Positions 31,647-43,181 of a stretch of DNA of 64,000 nucleotides are shown here, in pieces; the first letter of the stretch is position 1, and every line of letters begins with the position of its first letter. Under the pieces are notes generated by a model. That model saw only the letters and a list, made by a program, of their open reading frames with translations. It was not told where the DNA came from and ran no database searches. Position numbers and translations under genes: made by a program. Origin of the DNA: Coprinellus micaceus (taxonomy: Eukaryota; Basidiomycota; Agaricomycetes; Agaricales; Psathyrellaceae); NCBI GenBank assembly GCA_951394405.1, contig OX596345.1, positions 1,426,001 to 1,490,000 of the forward strand, in the 5' to 3' direction.

Positions 31647-33090
31647 TGTATCTAAATTTATACCCTTTCAAGTCGGAATCAGTGCGATTTATTCGGTTGG
31701 TGCGCTTAGACCGTGCGGAATCTAATTAAGCCGGTGACAGTGGCGCAAGAATAAGCGCCCACCCGCGTACGTGTGCTCGCCTCGGGAACAAGTTGCGCAC
31801 TCTCCTTCCTCCGCAACCATTCGCCACACCCCCACAATCGGTGTCCACTATGGGTGAAATACCCCCCAAGTAGACCTGTGACTGGCCCCTCTATGAGGGG
31901 GACTATCGAGGTCCCGCTCCGCGGCTCATAGAGGGGGTGGTTACGAGTCTACCCCCCAAGCCTGGTACGATCGATACCCGGAGCCGGCTTCTATCCACTC
32001 GAATATCTCCTCTTGAAGATATCGGTTGTGGGCGGGGAGCGCGAGGCCGCGTCGATACACTCTCAGCATAGATCCTCGGCATATGCTGGGTTCCGCGCGC
32101 GCTGAAAGTTGAGGCGACGTAACTATCATGTCCAGGTCACGATACGATTCGGATTATCGACACGTAGTACTACCTTTTTCTTCCCTCCTGTCACCATCAC
32201 AAGCCCTCGGACTGGTGCGCATCTTCCTCAATCGTTGCTCCTCGATGTCCACAACACGACTGTTTAGCTCCCCTCGAATAGAAAGGGACCTTCTACGATT
32301 CTCCCATCTCTACGGCGAAACCAGAAGATGACTAGCATTTCCTGTCGTTGTTGCGGTTCTCGACCGCCGCAGCTGCAGCACCGAGCTCAATCGTTGTCTC
32401 AGGCACCAAGGACTCCAATGCTTGGGATGCTTCCTTGTTCGGAAATTTCCCATATATGTATGTCGTGGCCTCAGAAGACCATACTGAAGCTGATGATCCT
32501 TTCGTGTGCCTGGAAAGCATATCACATCGGAGCAACCCTCGCAGCTCTTGCCATAGCGGTACCCATCTCGATGACGCTCCCCCCATGATCCCATCTCCCC
32601 GAGCCAGGAGTGGGAGAACTCAAAGAAGATTCCTATCATCCAACCCATGAATAGACGACGCCAGGATGTATAGGGCAAGTTCCGCCCCCCCTTTGTTCAT
32701 GTTGTCCTTGAAACAATACACCTCCGTGCCAAGGGCCCGCACGAATGGGGGCTTGTAGCCGAACCTACCAAGGCAGAACGTCACCCATCGATACGGCTGG
32801 TAAGCGAGCTCCTCAGGAGATTATTGGAGCACTGGATAAACGCCTTGTTGCCAGAGACATGAAACGCGAGCGGTGGGCGTTAGAACGGATTGGATCATAC
32901 TTACTAGATCGTTGTTCCGGTGTTCTGGGAACTCCGCCACTGACTTCACGAGAGTTTGGCTCCATCGGACACGTTCCTTCCAATAAAGGGACTGGCCTCT
33001 GGGCGGCGCTCTTTTGTCCGGCTTTCTTATAGACCACCAGCTCGCCCTCCGAGTCGCCCTATCCAGCTCTCCCCCGTCCCGCTAGCAAGC
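31647..33090. other. Intergenic; contains a short inverted/direct repeat structure
   Basis: At 31860-31960, CCCCTCTATGAG (31886-31897) pairs with CTCATAGAGGGG (31925-31936) around a 27-nt loop, flanked by the direct repeat TACCCCCCAAG (31860 and 31950). ORFs at about 32130-32680 show no family motif. Confidence 0.55.
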
Positions 33091-33892
33091 ATGACGTCGT
33101 CGCCCCGCCAACCCTCTCCTAGCCCCTCAGCCCCCCCTCCAGCCAAGATCGCTGCCTCTGGCTCGACTATGAGCGCAGCCTCAGCAGCCGCGTCCAACAT
33201 AGAAGCACCATCTACAGTGGCCCCCTCCCGGAGCCGCAGGTTCGGCTTTTCTGAAGTCGCAAATCTGTTCATCCGCCTGCGTCGACACCAGTCACGGGCG
33301 TCCCTTGCATCCCAGGCGCGAAAGGATGGTGAACTTGCAGCACCCACGCCGAAAGAAGCGACTCCTCCCGCCGACACACACCATGCTCAGACATCTCCAG
33401 GCCCCCATCCCACCGACTCATCTGGGCGACTCATCCTGACTCCACCCCTTAACCCCTCACGGAGCCGTGTTCGCAGGCTCACGGGGGAATTGGTGCGCTC
33501 ACCCTACGCACGGAGAAGGACGTCCTCGAAGCCCAAGCCCCACCATCTGGTTTCGTCGTCTGGCAACGCTCCCATTACGCAGCCGGGTATCCGCGAGAGC
33601 GCCCTGGCGGAGGGCCCCCATATCCCTGTTACGTACAACGATGTCTTTGAGGTCATCGGAGGTGTCAACACATCCACCCTTCTTCGGGTTACGAAACAGA
33701 CCATCCTGGAGACCATCGAGAAAAGGGGGCTGGGTGCGAACGCCCTCGCAGAGGAACAGTGAGTCATTTAGAGTTGGCCCCTCGTTGCGCTTTCTTAGCT
33801 GATGGCATATCGATAGATGGGAATGTATTATCTGTGGTCCGAAGAAACAAACATACAAAGTACAAGTACGTCGCATTCACTTAACTTTCTAA
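33091..33892 (+). CDS. Unrecognised Ser/Pro-rich protein, family member 1 of 2 in this window
   Basis: Exon 1 (33091-33758, start MTSSPRQPSP) is low-complexity and Ser/Pro/Ala/Arg-rich up to about residue 150. It then has a conserved core, HLVSSSGNAPITQPGIRES, YNDVFEVIGGVNTSTLLR and TILETIEKRGLGANALAEEQ. A 58-nt phase-2 intron leads to a 49-nt exon (33817-33865) encoding WECIICGPKKQTYKVQ, whose CxxC could coordinate metal. The gene at 49141-50019 shares the core, the intron position and phase, and the size of the small exon. I do not recognise the family. Reading through the next donor-like site gives a stop at 33890-33892; a further exon is possible, so the C-terminus is provisional. There is no signal peptide or membrane segment. 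Confidence 0.65.
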
Positions 33893-35010
33893 GCGCGACG
33901 GCCCCTCGTTCCCTGCTTCGTCGCGCATCGCTATCTCCGTTGTTGATAACCTATGACGCCCCACTCCACACAAGTTCCATCATCCCTCGACCTCGCCCTT
34001 CCACCCCGATCTTCTGCTATATCTTGAAAACCTCGTTCTCACCGCGTTCTGACTCCTTCTCACAGATAAACTACTCCGCAACTGCGGTTTGCTGCACACG
34101 CCCGGATGTGCTTAAGCCCGTTGCCCTCGACAGAGCCCAAAGCCTCCCAGGCCTCATGAGCATCACCAAGCGAAATGCGCTTTAACAAGTAGCCGCGCCA
34201 CGCTGTACACAGGGCGGCACCCACCGAAATGGGCAACTGCCGTCCTCGAGGCCTCAGGTCTTACAAGCCCTCACCACCATCGTTCCCTTCGTCCTCCCTC
34301 ATGTCATCATTTCGGTTGCCCCGGGCGCTTCGGTTTTCAAACGCCCATGCCACCTCGTTTCCCCTTCCAATCAATTCCGCCACTTTCGTATCTTGTCAAC
34401 GTCGAAACCCCGGATTCCGGACTCGCAGCTCCGCTTCTCGCTTTCGATATGCTGTCATTCGCTTATCGCTTCGACCTTCCTTTTCCATCTTTATCTTGTA
34501 TGTATGTAACACCTCCACCCCTCGTTTTCACAGCTCCATCTTGCATCCCCTACGCTCTATCATCGAAAACAAGTATCATAATTTCCATCTTGCAGTTCCG
34601 TAACTGATACCATTGGCCTGCGATTTAGTTGTACTGTACCGATTTTGCGAGTCCCGTCTCTAGTAATCCCTTTCTCTCTATAGCGTTCATTCCTTCTATC
34701 CTGCCCCCTTGGACCCCCTGTCGTTATCACACCACACACGCATCTGTTCGACCACTCTCTTCCGCTTCGCTTGCTTGCGCTTCCAAGTGTGCGTCATGTA
34801 CAATATCTTCATCATATGGACCCACTTCTGATTCACCGCCCCCCTCTACCTTCACGACATCCCAACCGCCGCGTAAATTCCCATTGGCCGCTACATTCCC
34901 CCAAGCCATATCACAAAATATAATGTGATTGTCCAAACGTGCCGTTCTCTTTGACAAAACCCAGGCTCCCTTCACCACACTTCAATGCTAAGCTTCTCGT
35001 GCAGGGCCCA
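33893..35010. other. Intergenic, no gene seen
   Basis: Pyrimidine-rich plus strand with short ORFs only; the last part of the upstream gene may extend into its beginning. Confidence 0.45.
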
Positions 35011-35020
35011 TTCCTCTTAA

Positions 35021-35884
35021 GGATAAAACAGTTGAGAAACCCCGTTTCTCGGGGGTTTCTCAGGGTTTCTCGTAAATACAATAGTTTTTGTAAGTAAGAA
35101 TGAACATGGTGTTGTCTTTGTTTTGGCTATCCGTCCGAACGCCGGCGCGACAGGGGCGGGGAGGCCGGGGTGCGTGTTAGGCGCCCAGTGTCGCATGCGT
35201 CCCTAGGGGCCTCTTGAAAGTGCGGGTGTTGTCTGTTATGCTACCTTACGTAGGTGGAGGATTCAGAGGGAGATGTCAGCGAGGACTATCACCCATATAC
35301 CCAGAGGACCACGGGTTCAGTATCCTTACCCCCCTGATCTCCCACAGATATGTGCAATGACTGGCGGGACTCAGCCTGAGCGCAGGACAAGTACATAATT
35401 TCTCCATTGCTCAGACTTTAAGAGTGAGTGAGTGGAACACCCGCCAAGAGCAATGTTGGGAACTTCCGACCACGGAATGCTGCTGCTTACGCGTGATTTG
35501 ACTCAAATTTGACTGAACATATGAAGGTTCTCCATGGCCACTCAACGGAGAGCCGAATGGTGAGTTTAGAAGTATAGCAGGCGAGTCCATACTTTGGCGA
35601 GCATCTCTCAATGCCACACCAAACACAATTCCCAATAAGTGCTACCTACCTCAAGGAACGAGGGTGTGTTCCCCCTTTCCCCCACTCCTCTGACTCCTCG
35701 GAGTCCCTCACCCTCAACGCCAAAATCCCAGAGCCGAGCCGCCCCTGCCGATCGCCGACATCACACTCACGGGCGGCGACATCCCGAAATCACACAGCAA
35801 CTGGGTTTCCCAGCAGTTGTTCGGCAACCCTGCGAGAAACCCCCAGAAACCCCCGAGAAACGGGGTTTCTCAACTGTTTTATCC
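35021..35884. mobile_element. Non-autonomous DNA transposon with 52-bp TIRs and 10-bp TSD
   Basis: The left end GGATAAAACAGTTGAGAAAC and the right end (reverse complement) match perfectly for 40 bp and then continue to 52 bp with two mismatches. The element is flanked by a perfect 10-bp direct repeat TTCCTCTTAA (35011-35020 and 35885-35894). The 864-bp body has no transposase ORF. Long TIRs with a target duplication near 9-10 bp fit Mutator-like elements best; the superfamily is inferred from these two traits only. The TIRs carry repeated AGAAACCCC blocks. Confidence 0.88.
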
Positions 35885-35894
35885 TTCCTCTTAA

Positions 35895-38800
35895 CCCCAC
35901 AATACACCACCTCATACCAAGCCTAGTAGACCTTCCCGTCGATCGTTCCGACTCCGAGAGGTGATTCCAGACCCGCACGCAGCCCTACGCAATGGGTTCC
36001 CGCTTCTCATCGCTTCTTGGTCCTGACCAGAACCCCAAACTGCGGCGTAGGTGGGAGCCCGATCGGAATGCACCGTTTCCCCGGATCCAAATACCTCGTA
36101 TAAGATTCGTTGGGCGGCTTGCAGGATTGGGTTGTCACAAGACAAATGGTTTAGTCTTCCGGCTTCTATGTAAGCTTATCGCCAATAGACGAAGAGGCTC
36201 GAGACTCAACTCAATTGCGCTGTATACGGAGATATGCGGGAGAAGTCCTCTAGTCCTCGACAACGTGGGCGCTAATTTGTTTTCACGTGCGAAGCGCGCT
36301 GGATACGCCGTGGGCTGGCCGTGGGGCTCGGAGGTGGGGGGATAGGGGGTTTGGCAGAACTACATACAGGTTAGAGGGGGAAGGAACGACCGACTAACAA
36401 CGCCTTCGTGTCGGCCACTCTTCTGATGGCATGCGGGAAGTATGAGACATGCACGATTGATATTTTCCCTTTAGTTGTTACTATCAGAGATTTATGCAGA
36501 CCGTTACCTCCACCCAATTCCCATGGTGAAATAGAGTGTTTGCGCAGGATCCATCCAAGTCCATGGATGGCTCTTTCGTGTTGCGCAGCCGAACGAGGGA
36601 GAGCCTGGCAATGGCTTCTGATGGCCCATCTCTCCTCCTGCGTATCTCGACGAATATACCTCCCCAGCTCGAAAAAAAACGCTCCCTGACTCTCGGGGCT
36701 TGTTCTCAATATTTTCCACTACCAACGTACACAGGCGTGCTCGTATCGACTCCGTGCACGTCCTCGACCTGCGCAACTCTAAGAAGCCATTCATGGATGG
36801 CACTGGCAGTCTGGTGGGGCCAGCCAGCTGATGGCTGTTGCGCAAACTCTCTAATTACAGTAAGTACTCGAATCCTCCCGATGAGCTCTTCTGTCCCGGG
36901 CACCCAATTATGTAAAGTGAGGTTTTTTGCGCTCGAGGTCACGCGCGGACGGGCGCTTAATGTCCGGACTCGGCGATCACCCAAGTTCGTGGCATCACCG
37001 AGGACTCGGAAGGACGTACCAACGGAATGCCTGGTGTGCTATATCTATCTACGGCAGAGGAGTGCGACGAGTAGTGCGAGCCTGAGGTGGTACAGCCCCG
37101 CAGATGAAGTCCGGTAGCGTTCAAGCGGCCGTGCCTGTAGTCATCCGGATATAAACTGGCCTTGGAGTGAGGCGCCGGCATTGTAGGGTTTAGGCGCTGA
37201 TGCTAGGCGCCCACGTCTGTCCGTCGCGGATTCGCTCGTAGTGAGCTCAAAGTCAATTTCTGGCGCGATTCAGGACGACCGCTTATCAAGGTGTGTGATA
37301 GGGGCCGTGGCGGATGTGTACGAGTAAGAGAGAGGATAGATACGGACTTGATGGACTTTTGCCAACTCGAATTTTCCGAGAACTGTAGTGTTTGCCATCA
37401 CCAAGCGGCAGGGACAGATACGGAGGGGCGTCGGCGGGCGGTCGACGGAATGCGCCACGAACGCCAAGATGTTCTAGGCATCCTGACATCGATGGAATGG
37501 CGATGGCGCCCACGATATGGGGCGGACATCCTTCATAATTACAGCTTTGCTAAAACTTGGGGATGGGCCTCGCAAACGTCTCCATCCTTCGAAAGTCACG
37601 GAACACACTACCCACGTTCATGACAGAAATTGGAATTCACCGTGGGCAAAGGGTGGGCGTTGTATCCTCATTTCGGAAGAACTGTTTATGCACCCAAGAA
37701 TCAATTCAATTCGTTGCTCCTAGACGCAGCCCCGAGTGCAGCGGCGTTCCGGTCGTAGGGATGAAAGCCTTTGTTGATGCAGCATAAGTAACTAGATATA
37801 GAGACGGAAATTCGAACAGGGGTTGAGGGAAAGAAATTTCCCCCAGATTACAACCTACTCGAAGTAGGATCTACGGCAAGTGAGCTGGTGACCAATCACC
37901 TCGGTTGGAAGGCAGAGTGGATATACTAGGGTTTATATGTTGTTAGTAGGGCAAACTGCCGCCACACTCGCCACCGTGCCTAAGGGCAGGTCAAACTGGA
38001 GACTCGCTGCCGTCTCCCGCAGCCTATGAATATTTGAGTGACAGACGCTGAACGCAACCCCAGCTCCTGGGCCACCCAGCCAAATAGGTTCATAAACTTG
38101 AAGTCAAGTCAGGCCGGACCTGGGAAGCCAAATAAACCGGCAGTTATCACGCTTGCAACTGCGCCTGCGGTAAATGATGCGAGCTGCAGCGTACGAGAGG
38201 TCACTGGGGGGGGTTGTACGGGATGGGGGGGCGAAGACGAACCATTGTTTGGTTGTGAACAACAATAACAATCGTATCGCGTTCCGAGTAGATAGTGTTG
38301 CTGTTCAACTTGGAAATCGAAAAATCGGATGATCGCGCGAACATATCCGCTGTTGCCGATGTCGACGATTAGCATGGCCACGTTCCTTGGGGCAGTGAGG
38401 ATAACACATACACCCCCCGCCGTGACGACGGCTTCGATGTCTGTTCCGGGCCCGCATCCTCGAGCGCGAGGTTGGGGATAAGGGGAAAGCCTGGAAAAGG
38501 AATGCGTGATGGAGCAACGAGGCTTTATAGGGCCTTATGCGCACAGCGGCACAGCACGAGAAGAATACCATCGCGATTGTATATGTGTGTGGGTGTGGGT
38601 GTCCTCCCGATCTGTTACGAAGCCTTCATCCAAAACCACATATCTTGCCCGCTTCTGGACCTCTCACTGGCACTTTAGACCCAACCCACCGCATTAGGAC
38701 CGGCTCTTTGAAAAAAAGTGAGGGAATTCAGAACCCTGAGCGAAGGAACGGTTGAAAGAAAGGACACACTGGGAGAGGGTCGAGGCTGCTGTCCGATCCT

Positions 38801-39143
38801 ACGGTTGATGGCTATTAGTACTATTAATACTGGACGATGCTCCGCTCACCCGTTGTGCTCATCTCCCGGAGTCAGCCTTACAGATGGTTTACCTTTGTTC
38901 TACTCCCGCACTGCGTTGAGCTGGGGTATTGTTGCTCATCTGCACCCTTAGAATATTCGCGAGCTCACCCTTACCTGGAGGAAGCGACTCGGTGGAGGCG
39001 GATGTGTATCAGGGCGTCGCTCAAGCCTCGGTGGTATCAATGCACACATGCCCGCATGGGAAGCATTTGTAGAATGGTATGCCCGAGGCATCTACTGTGA
39101 AATGCGAGGATGATCATTGGTGACCTAGGAGCCGTAGGGACTG
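35895..39143. other. Gene-poor stretch, no gene seen
   Basis: Several short ORFs occur on both strands without family motifs or a consistent splice chain. No RNA gene was recognised. Confidence 0.45.
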
Positions 39144-40880
39144 TTAGTTTATCTTCGCAGTGAAGGTTTGGAGCTTCGGAAAAGTCTCTGGAAACTGGCT
39201 ATCAGATAGCCAGCATTCCTCCCCCCAAGGCCCCCAGCAGCAAGCCACATAGCGACGGGCTCTCCGCTCTTCCTCGTCTTCCAACGGTAAATGAAGTTGA
39301 ATGAGGTTCATCCATCTTGGGTAAGAGGATCCTTGGAGCTCCAAAAGGAAAGGCGAATCAGGGCCTAGTTGGTCTCGAGGTATCTGGCAGAGGTGACAAA
39401 TTAGAGTAATGCTTATTCAAAGGGAGCAGTTCAGCTTACAGTGACTTCATTTGGGCTGGCCCTCGTGGAAACACCCGAGATTCTGATCCTCAGCTCTTGA
39501 AGGCTTCCGAGTCTGTCCGCAAAAACGTCGAATAGCGTGACGCTAAGCGACCAGCACCGGACTGATAGGTCTCGAAGTGATGAGAGGTCTGAAGACGACA
39601 CCAGCTTGATCAGGTCCACTTGGTTGAGCCGATTGTAAGGGAGGTGGAGTGTGGTCAACGTTTCGGCAGACTTCAAGGTCGGAAACCACACCAGGAACGG
39701 AGCGGCGTCATCAGTTCGGAAGGAATCTTGGCCTAGCAGGGTGCAGTCAAATTTCTTCAACGTGCGACACGACTGGAGGGCCTGGGTGAATAGCTGATGG
39801 ACAAAGAGGGTAGCTGGGGTGTAGAAGCGAGATATTTCTTTGAATGAAAGCTTCATGTTGCGTCCGTAGTGAGAGTCGAATTCGGTGGGGAAGGAATGAT
39901 AGAGATAGAGGCTTAGCGTTGACAGCGTCGCCGAGTGGAGATGGATGAATTGGCCGAGCTTGTGGAGACTAGGATCCATAGTGGGAAGGATGAACCAGTG
40001 GAATGAGAAAGAGAGTAAGCCCTGAATGTGTGAAAGGCCCCCCATGAGTGCCTCAAACGCGTAAACGCGCTGAGGGCAGTCGTCGCGAGGCTGGCTGGTG
40101 ATGAATGAAAGTTTGGTGAGAGACTGCGAGTGGCGGTTGACGAAGGGGACGATCGAAGTTTTAAATATCCCTTCACAGTCGGTCGTGAGGTACGCGGCGC
40201 GGAACCTCATGTGAAGGTCCTCGAGGAGTGGGAAGGTGACATCGCAAGTGGAGATTCCGTCGCGATAGAATTCCAGGGGAACGGTGAGCGCAAGGACCCG
40301 CACAGTCGCCGCAACGCTCTGAGCAGCATGTCGAATCGGTGTCTTGAAAATCGTCTGGAAAGGGTGATAATGCCGTAGTTCCCAGGACCCGCTTCCCCCC
40401 GAGATCGCCAAAAGCTGGAGCGACGGTAAATGTTTGGGTATGTCCGCCGGCTCTGCGAACCCCTTCAGGAATTCTTGTGCTTCATTTTGTGCTACCTCAG
40501 GTAGAGTAGGAGCTGAACGTTTGCTGAAGACGCGCCCTCGTAATGTCGGTTTTGGAGGACGGGCAAAGAGGTCCGAGGGTGTGATATGTATGGACAACCC
40601 CTGGATATAGCGGGAAACGAGCGTGCTCCTGGAGAGCGGGATATAATTAACCATGACCAGTGATTCAACTATTTGGGGGTGCGTACTTCAAAGCGTGTAT
40701 ACCCCTTGCGTTTTCTCTCTTCATGTAGCCCCAAGAGACGTTTTTGTATCGCTGAGCCATGACCATCCCGAAAAACATTCGGTTCACCGAAGGGATGCCG
40801 ATGCCGTGCTCTGGAGGAACGAGCTCGATGATTCTGCGCCATATTTCGACTGGGAGTTCGATTGGAGGCACTGTCGACAT
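39144..40880 (-). CDS. F-box protein, second family, member A
   Basis: Three exons on the minus strand (40880-40687, 40628-39440, 39383-39144) give 540 residues. Introns of 58 and 56 nt are GT-AG with phases 2 and 0. The F-box sits at the N-terminus: IELPVEIWRRIIELVPPE then SVNRMFFGMVMAQRYKNV. The rest is leucine-rich repeat-like, with blocks shared with members B and C (FRDGI/LEFYRDG, FPLLEDLHMRF, NRHSQSLTKLSF, FIHLHSATLSTLSLYLYH, FHQLFTQALQSCRTLKKF-like, NRLNQVDLIKLVSSSDLSSL). The last exon has SYPRWMNLIQLHLPLED. Probable SCF substrate adaptor; substrate unknown. It lies head-to-tail 208 bp from member B, which indicates tandem duplication. Confidence 0.85.
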
Positions 40881-41088
40881 ATGTTAGCCCAACAGAGGAC
40901 GGGGACAGAGGAGTGACGTGGTGGTTGAAGCTGAAGAACGTATTGCAGCCGCATCCAACCGCAGCCGACTCAAGCGATCAAAATTCAAGCGCCCGTCTGA
41001 TCGGAGGGTGACCTCCACCAAAGGATAATTAGGCGCTTCACGGTGTCCCGCGCACATTTGAGAGGCGAGGGGGTCCAAATTTTTGTAA

Positions 41089-42856
41089 TTACATCATTTC
41101 AAATGGTCGGATGCCGCCTTCGAAGCGCCGAATCTGAGGGAAGGCGACACGCATCTGCTCTTCTGATATCCAGGACTGCCATCTGGAGGCTTCCATATTG
41201 CATCCAAGCTGGCTCACACGCTGCTGATGCCCTCCGTCTATCATGGGTATGAAGAGGTCGCGCAGGCTCCCCCAGTGGGCATAGGAGCGAGTGCGCAATT
41301 CTGTCAAGAACGGTGAATACGCAGGTAACTTGCAGACCGGAGTCCACTATCATATGAACAAATAAGTTACGTTAGACTTCATGAAACAGAGGAACGCCTC
41401 GCTCACCTCGACCTGAACACCAACGGCCAGTGTACAGACAAGAGAAAATGCCCAAACGGTGAGCTCTTGAAGCCCTGCAAGCTTGGATGAGAGGGCATCA
41501 AACAATGTCATGTTGAAGGCCAGAACCTTGACCCGCAACTTCTGCAGACCCGATAGGTCCACACTCGATATGAGTGCTATGATATCGGCTTGTTTGAGAG
41601 TGTTGTACGAAAGGAAGAGCGTTGTCAGAGTCTCGGCGCATTTGATCGTCGGAAACCACAAGAGGAAGGGTGCTGGATCCGATTGGAGAGCCTCTTCCGA
41701 CAGAACCATGCACTGAAGTGTCTTCAAGCCGCGGCACGACGGCAGTGCTTGACTGAAGACGCGGTGCGTAAAAAGTGTCTGTGGGGCGTACGTTGGGGCG
41801 ATGGAGGCTAGGCCCAACGCAGGGCTTCCGGAGATTCCCACAGGAGTGAGGGGATGAACATCGGAATGGTAGAGATGAAGTTTGAGTAGCAAAAGAGACG
41901 CAGAGTGAGCGTGGATAAAGCGTCCAAGCTGGTCCAAGCTAGCTTCTTCGGAAAGTAGCAAGAAGAATTGGACAGAAAGGTGCGCGAGGCCCGGGATGTG
42001 TGTGAGGTGTTCGAAGAGCCTCCCGGATTTGTAGTAGTATTCAGGTTGATTGCGTACGCCTCTGTTGGCAAAGCTCAGCTTCTTGAGTGTCTGAGAGTGG
42101 GAGTTGATGAAGGGGGTGATACGATTCTGGAGTATATCTTCATAGTCCGTCGTTCGGTAGATGGTAAAGAAGCTGAAGTGAAAATCCTCGAGGAGCGGAA
42201 AGCAGAGGTTGCAGGAGATGACGTCATCGCGAAAGAGCTCCAACGGTGTGTCTACTAGGCTCAGAACCCGCAGGGTGTGACCAATGCTCCGCATTGCGTT
42301 CTGGATGGGGGACCTGAAGACATCCCTGAAGCAATGGTAGAGGCGATAGTGTGATCTGTCGGTTTTCGACACTATTGTTAAAGTATGGAGAGCGGGAAGA
42401 TGAGAAGATAGATCCTGTGAGGCCGTAAATGCTTGGTAGAGCTCCTCGATTGTAGGATCAGGCGTAGGTGACCAGGGATTGGCTTGGGAAAGCCCCGTAT
42501 TGGCAACAGAAAGGTAAGTGTTCAGTGGCCTGGTCCAAACGGTGAGCTGGTTGATGTACTTTGAAAGAAGGGGGCTCCTGTCGGTATCTGAGTGCTGCTG
42601 TCCCCGTATCAATGGGTCGAACGTACTTGAGAGCGTGGATCCATCTGTCCTGATGACCCTCAGATATGGGTCCTCCAAGGGGTACGCACTTATATCTTCG
42701 GTTCAATACAATGTGGAAAAGGGTACTATTGACCTCGTAGAGACGAATGGCCTCCGTTGGCGGGATGTGCTCGTAGATTTGGCTCCATATTTCGATAGGG
42801 AGTTTCTCGCTAGTGGCCCACAGCTGCTCATTGCCATCGGACATGAGTTTCGACAT
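41089..42856 (-). CDS. F-box protein, second family, member B
   Basis: Exons 42856-42627, 42577-41407 and 41346-41089 join in phases 2 and 0 (introns of 49 and 60 nt) to give 552 residues. The F-box is KLPIEIWSQIYEHIPPTEAIRLYEVNSTLF. Exon 1 ends IHALK in both A and B at the same intron position. Repeat-like blocks parallel A and C (DTPLELFRDDVI, FPLLEDFHFSFF, NSHSQTLKKLSFANR, FIHAHSASLLLLKLHLYHS, YNTLKQADIIALISSVDLSGLQ). The final exon has RSYAHWGSLRDLFIPMID, closely resembling RSYSHWTSLTKLRMAMID of member C. No disabling change was seen. The gene is divergent to the DUF155 gene, 325 bp away. Confidence 0.85.
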
Positions 42857-43181
42857 CGGGTACCTGTGAGCTTGTGAAAGCGGGCTTTACGAGGAGATAT
42901 CACAATCGGTGGTGGTGAATCGGGCTTAAGAAAACAAGCGCCCATGACACCACTTCTACGTCACGTGATGGTAGCAAGCAGGGACAAATATCCCGGCCCG
43001 CTGTCCACTGCACAGTGAGGTCATCCCCTTGGACGCGAATGTTGTTCGACGACGACGTCGCACGCTTGGACGACGCTGACGACGACGACGACATTCCGAT
43101 TCGCTTGGGCGATTTTACATCCTCAGCCTATCTTCCCACTGGACCCATGCTACGGTGAACCGCGCCTCGCCATATTTCAAC
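42857..43181. promoter_or_regulatory. Shared divergent promoter region with GAC/GACGAC runs
   Basis: The 325-bp gap separates the start codons of the minus-strand F-box gene B and the plus-strand DUF155 gene. It includes a GACGAC-rich tract (about 43049-43093). The region must hold both promoters; no clear TATA box was seen. Confidence 0.45.
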
